A stretch of 64,000 bases of DNA, from assembly GCF_026723765.1 (NCBI RefSeq), contig NZ_CP113524.1:1101001-1165000 (forward strand), written 5' to 3'. The notes below the pieces were generated by a model. That model was not told the DNA's origin. It saw only the letters and a program-made list of their open reading frames with translations, and searched no databases. This stretch comes from Lacrimispora xylanolytica. GTDB lineage: Bacteria; Bacillota; Clostridia; Lachnospirales; Lachnospiraceae. The translations under genes were made by a program, and so were the position numbers. Below are positions 61,002 to 64,000 of this stretch, one piece after another (position 1 is the stretch's first letter; each line of letters opens with the position of its first letter).

Positions 61002-62723
61002 ATGGAAAAACATGAACAGCGCAGCAGAAAGAAGAAGTCCTTAGGAGTATCGGGGCTGGCATTAGTTGGAGGCGGAATTATGGCAGCAGCGCTGATTGCT
61101 GCTTTTGCATACATACAGGTTGGCAGATCATATCAAAAGGTGTTTTTCCCTAAAACCGTTATCAATGGAATGGACGTTTCAAAAAAATCAGTGATGGAAG
61201 TCAAAAAGATGATTGCTTTGACCATTGATGATTATAAGCTTACCTTACAGGAACGGGGAGGAACCACGGAAGAGATTAAAGGCATGGATATCGGTCTGGA
61301 AGCCGTATTCGATGGAAAGCTGGAATCTTTGCTGGGAGAACAAAAGCCCCTTTCCTGGGCAAAACACTTAAGGAAGCCCCAGTCATTTGAAATCGGAACC
61401 ATGATTCAGTATGACCAGAATAAATTTGATACTGTGGTAAACGGATTATCCTGCTTAAAGATAGACGAAGAGGATAAGGCTCAGAACGCATCAATTTCTG
61501 ATTACGTCTCTGGTCAGGGTTACCAGATTAAGCCGGCCAAGGATGGCAAAGAATTAAACCCGGAAAAGTTGAAGTCAGAGATATCAAATGCAGTTATGGA
61601 TTTAAAGCCGGAGCTTAATTTAGACGAGGTGGGAGCTTATATCTCTCCTAAGGTGCCGACCAATGATCCAGGGCTTGTAAGCAAGGTTCAGACCATGAAT
61701 AAGTATGTCAACACCACGATTACATATAACTTCGGCGATGAGAAAAAGGTACTAAGCGGAGATACCATCTCCAAATGGGTCAAAACCGATGACAGCGGCC
61801 AGGTTTATTTAGACAGTAAATCCGTCAGTGATTATGTAAAAGAACTGGCAAGTACCTATGATACGGCCTACAAGGCCAAGAATTTCACCACTTCCACCGG
61901 ACAGAATGTGAAAATTACCGGAGGAAGCTATGGCTTTAAAATCAATCAGAGTGCTGAGGCAGACGAGTTGGCAGAGCTGATCCGTACCGGTAACAGTCAG
62001 GTAAGAGAGCCTGTTTATAAACAGAGGGGCGCCAGCAGAGGCGCTAAGGATTATGGGAATACATATGTGGAGATCAACTTGACGGCTCAGCATATCTACT
62101 ATTATAAAGACGGCAAGCTAATTGTGGAATCTGATTTCGTATCAGGCAATGAATCCAAGGGCTGGTCTACTCCAGCAGGAGCTTACGCCCTTACTTATAA
62201 AGAACGCAATGCCACACTTAAGGGAGAGAATTACAGAACTCCTGTGGATTACTGGATGCCATTTAACGGCAATATCGGTCTTCACGATGCCAAATGGCGG
62301 AGCACCTTTGGAGGTTCTATCTATAAGACCAGCGGCTCTCATGGCTGTATCAATCTTCCTCCAGCCGTTGCAAAGACCATTTTTGAGAACATAGGTGCAG
62401 GAATTCCGGTCCTTTGTTATCATCTGCCAGGAACCGAGTCTCTGACTACTTCCAATGGAACCGGAAAAAAGGAAGAGACAAAAGGCGCCCAGCAGCCAAC
62501 GACTCAGGCAGGTACCCAGCCAACCACCCAGGCAGCTACTCAGCCAGCCACACAACCAACCACCGCAGCACCTACGACAGCAGCGCCAACAACAGCAGCT
62601 CCGACTACGGCTCCGGCGGCAACCACCCCAACCACAGTTTCAGCCCATCCTTCCTTTGACCAGGAGGCAGGGCCTGGCGCATCGAAAAGTACGGGAAAGA
62701 ATAAGTCCGGACCTGGGATGTAG
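61002..62723 (+). CDS. L,D-transpeptidase with VanW/PG-binding_4 domain (2)
   Basis: 573 aa. Cytoplasmic Lys/Arg start, one membrane helix (about 17-42), two PG_binding_4-like repeats, YkuD domain with Cys449 in SGSHGCINLPP, then an ~85-residue Thr/Pro/Ala/Gln-rich tail with PTTAA repeats (62560-62630). Same layout as the enzyme at 54355 apart from the tail, which may span the wall. Likely forms 3-3 peptidoglycan cross-links. GAGGTAGG precedes the ATG. Confidence 0.91.
   Translation: MEKHEQRSRKKKSLGVSGLALVGGGIMAAALIAAFAYIQVGRSYQKVFFPKTVINGMDVSKKSVMEVKKMIALTIDDYKLTLQERGGTTEEIKGMDIGLEAVFDGKLESLLGEQKPLSWAKHLRKPQSFEIGTMIQYDQNKFDTVVNGLSCLKIDEEDKAQNASISDYVSGQGYQIKPAKDGKELNPEKLKSEISNAVMDLKPELNLDEVGAYISPKVPTNDPGLVSKVQTMNKYVNTTITYNFGDEKKVLSGDTISKWVKTDDSGQVYLDSKSVSDYVKELASTYDTAYKAKNFTTSTGQNVKITGGSYGFKINQSAEADELAELIRTGNSQVREPVYKQRGASRGAKDYGNTYVEINLTAQHIYYYKDGKLIVESDFVSGNESKGWSTPAGAYALTYKERNATLKGENYRTPVDYWMPFNGNIGLHDAKWRSTFGGSIYKTSGSHGCINLPPAVAKTIFENIGAGIPVLCYHLPGTESLTTSNGTGKKEETKGAQQPTTQAGTQPTTQAATQPATQPTTAAPTTAAPTTAAPTTAPAATTPTTVSAHPSFDQEAGPGASKSTGKNKSGPGM
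62560..62630 (+). repeat. Short in-frame Pro-Thr-Thr-Ala-Ala repeats
   Basis: Tandem near-identical units encoding PTTAA at the end of the L,D-transpeptidase gene; low-complexity DNA liable to change length. Confidence 0.75.
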
Positions 62724-62748
62724 GGGAAAGGAATCTAATAATAAAATC

Positions 62749-62790
62749 AGAGGCAGTCTCCGGATATTTAATAGGAGGCTGCCTCTTTTT
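62749..62790 (+). terminator. Terminator after L,D-transpeptidase 2
   Basis: AGAGGCAG-T-CTCC pairs with GGAG-G-CTGCCTCT, followed by TTTTT. Confidence 0.88.
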
Positions 62791-62850
62791 GCTGTAATAA
62801 AGAATACTGCCTCCTGTCTTCCCTTCGTCTCCTTCCCTTATGAACTTTAC

Positions 62851-62900
62851 TTGACAAGTATATCAGACTGATATAATATAAAATATATCAATCTGATATA
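62851..62900 (+). promoter_or_regulatory. Promoter with two tandem palindromic operators
   Basis: TTGACA (62851-62856), 17 bases, TAATAT (62874-62879). TATATCAG-A-CTGATATA (62859-62875) lies in the spacer and -10; TATATCA-ATC-TGATATA (62884-62900) follows 25 bases on, centre to centre. The layout suits a dimeric repressor of TetR or similar type, probably encoded outside the window. Confidence 0.7.
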
Positions 62901-62913
62901 GTAGGAGGAGCGT

Positions 62914-64000
62914 ATGTCTAATATACTGTTTGTTAATGGCAATCTTCATGGTCATGTAAATCCAACCCTGCCTTTGGTAGAAGAACTTGTGAACCGAGGA
63001 GATAAGGTATGGTACTTTGGAGCTGATTCTTTCCGTAATTCCTTGTCGGAGGCTGGGGCTATCTGCATAAATGGAGGTGAGGAACTGGAGGAATTTTATA
63101 AGGGATACCGTCCCACGGGAAATCACCCGTTTTTCACCATACTGGAATATATGATCCGCCTTGATGAGATACTGATTCCGATGATTTTAGAGGTCTGGAA
63201 GGAGAGGACCTTTGACTGTCTGATATGTGACAGCGTTCTGGGAGCCGGCCAGTTTTTGAGAGGAATTCTTAGCGTGCCTGTGATTGGTTCTGTCTCCTCC
63301 TTTGCCTTAAGCAGCCTTCCCATTCCTGACAGCATGTTAGAGCGGGGGACCCATCCCCAGCTTGATGAGTTTTACCGCAGACTTCATGAGCTTTGCTCTT
63401 CCTATCAATTGCCGGTTCCTGATCCTCTGTCCTTTTTTCAAAATCAGGGGGACTTAAATATGGTTTATACTTCAAAGGCATTTAACCCAGGCAGCCAGCT
63501 CCTTGACGATTCCTACCGGTTTGTAAGCCCAATGCTCCGGGAGGAGGACATGGGAGATTTCCCAATAGAACAGCTTCAGGATAAGAAGGTGATTTACATT
63601 TCCCTTGGGACCATAAACAATCAGATATCGGAATTTTATGAAATGTGCATGGAAGCCTTTAAAGACTTTGATGGTGTAGTGGTTCTTTCTGTGGGAAAAA
63701 AGTGTCAGATATCTGATTTTACTCATATCCCAGCCAATTTCATGGTAAGGCCATATGTGCCTCAGCTGGAGGTCTTAAAGCATGCCAGCTTGTTTCTTAC
63801 CCACAGCGGCTTAAACAGCGTCAAAGAGGCCATTCTAAGCGTTGTACCCATGCTCCTGTTCCCCATGGTCAATGACCAGTTCCTGGTGGCGAAACAGGTG
63901 GAATCCATGGGCTGCGGAATCAGGATGATATGGAAGGAAGCAACTTCTTCCATTATAAAAGAAAAGGCCTGGGAGGTCATGAATGAGCCAAATTATGAGA
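62914..64000 (+). CDS. MGT-family glycosyltransferase (partial, runs off window)
   Basis: At least 362 residues, open at the window end. Opening MSNILFVNGNLHGHVNPTLPLVEEL matches GT1/MGT macrolide-type glycosyltransferases (YjiC/YdhE). IYISLGTINNQ and the donor-site region FLTHSGLNSVKEAILSVVPMLLFPMVNDQ confirm the GT-B fold. It would glycosylate a small lipophilic molecule or lipid. AGGAGG precedes the ATG, and a doubly operated promoter suggests induction by a compound. Confidence 0.88.
   Translation, partial: MSNILFVNGNLHGHVNPTLPLVEELVNRGDKVWYFGADSFRNSLSEAGAICINGGEELEEFYKGYRPTGNHPFFTILEYMIRLDEILIPMILEVWKERTFDCLICDSVLGAGQFLRGILSVPVIGSVSSFALSSLPIPDSMLERGTHPQLDEFYRRLHELCSSYQLPVPDPLSFFQNQGDLNMVYTSKAFNPGSQLLDDSYRFVSPMLREEDMGDFPIEQLQDKKVIYISLGTINNQISEFYEMCMEAFKDFDGVVVLSVGKKCQISDFTHIPANFMVRPYVPQLEVLKHASLFLTHSGLNSVKEAILSVVPMLLFPMVNDQFLVAKQVESMGCGIRMIWKEATSSIIKEKAWEVMNEPNYE

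Overview
The window reads as chromosome of a strictly anaerobic, low-to-mid GC Firmicute, most likely a Lachnospiraceae clostridium of the Lacrimispora / [Clostridium] saccharolyticum type. This is inferred from protein style, strong AGGAGG ribosome sites, A-type flavoprotein, acetone-pathway genes, an AgrD-like peptide and Firmicute riboswitches. I saw no rRNA, tRNA, CRISPR array, insertion sequence or phage gene.

Layout. 1-6.7 kb: AraC regulator, cupin, sugar ABC importer (binding protein and two permeases) and GH42 beta-galactosidase. 7-11 kb: H+-pyrophosphatase, then a secreted GH10 xylanase between two related GCAGC hairpins. 11-14 kb: iron-siderophore binding lipoprotein with a DtxR-type operator, and an ABC-F protein behind an attenuator. 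14.2-15.6 kb: a CLC-F type fluoride antiporter behind a fluoride riboswitch. 15.7-26.1 kb: a long operon with a LivJHMGF-type importer, D-amino-acid transaminase, DUF4392, PxpB, PxpC, DUF1445 and PxpA. DUF4392 and DUF1445 are the two halves of animal D-glutamate cyclase, so the operon looks like a D-glutamate to 5-oxoproline to glutamate route. Its leader carries two copies of an RNA module I do not recognise.

26.3-33.1 kb: an AgrA/AgrC-like two-component system, an acetone operon (thiolase, acetoacetate decarboxylase, CoA-transferase A and B), then agrD and agrB. The quorum-sensing parts bracket the acetone genes. 33-47 kb: mainly housekeeping genes (flavodiiron protein, AraC-ClpP pair, DUF523, HD protein, aspartate kinase, aldo/keto reductase, polyphosphate:AMP phosphotransferase, BaiN-like flavoprotein, cmk, ispH, rpsA, M13 peptidase).

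47-51 kb: iron block with a short DtxR-like repressor, feoA-feoA-feoB, a tiny FeoB-associated Cys-rich protein and an atypical Fur-family protein. A GTTAG-N6-CTAA(C/T) palindrome overlaps the feo promoters and recurs at the siderophore gene. 51.2-54.3 kb: a TPP-riboswitch operon for a thiamine-precursor importer. 54.3-62.7 kb: two L,D-transpeptidases flank a nucleoside phosphorylase, an ECF transporter and a NiaR regulator, which suggests salvage of an NAD-precursor nucleoside. The window ends inside an MGT-family glycosyltransferase behind two tandem palindromic operators.
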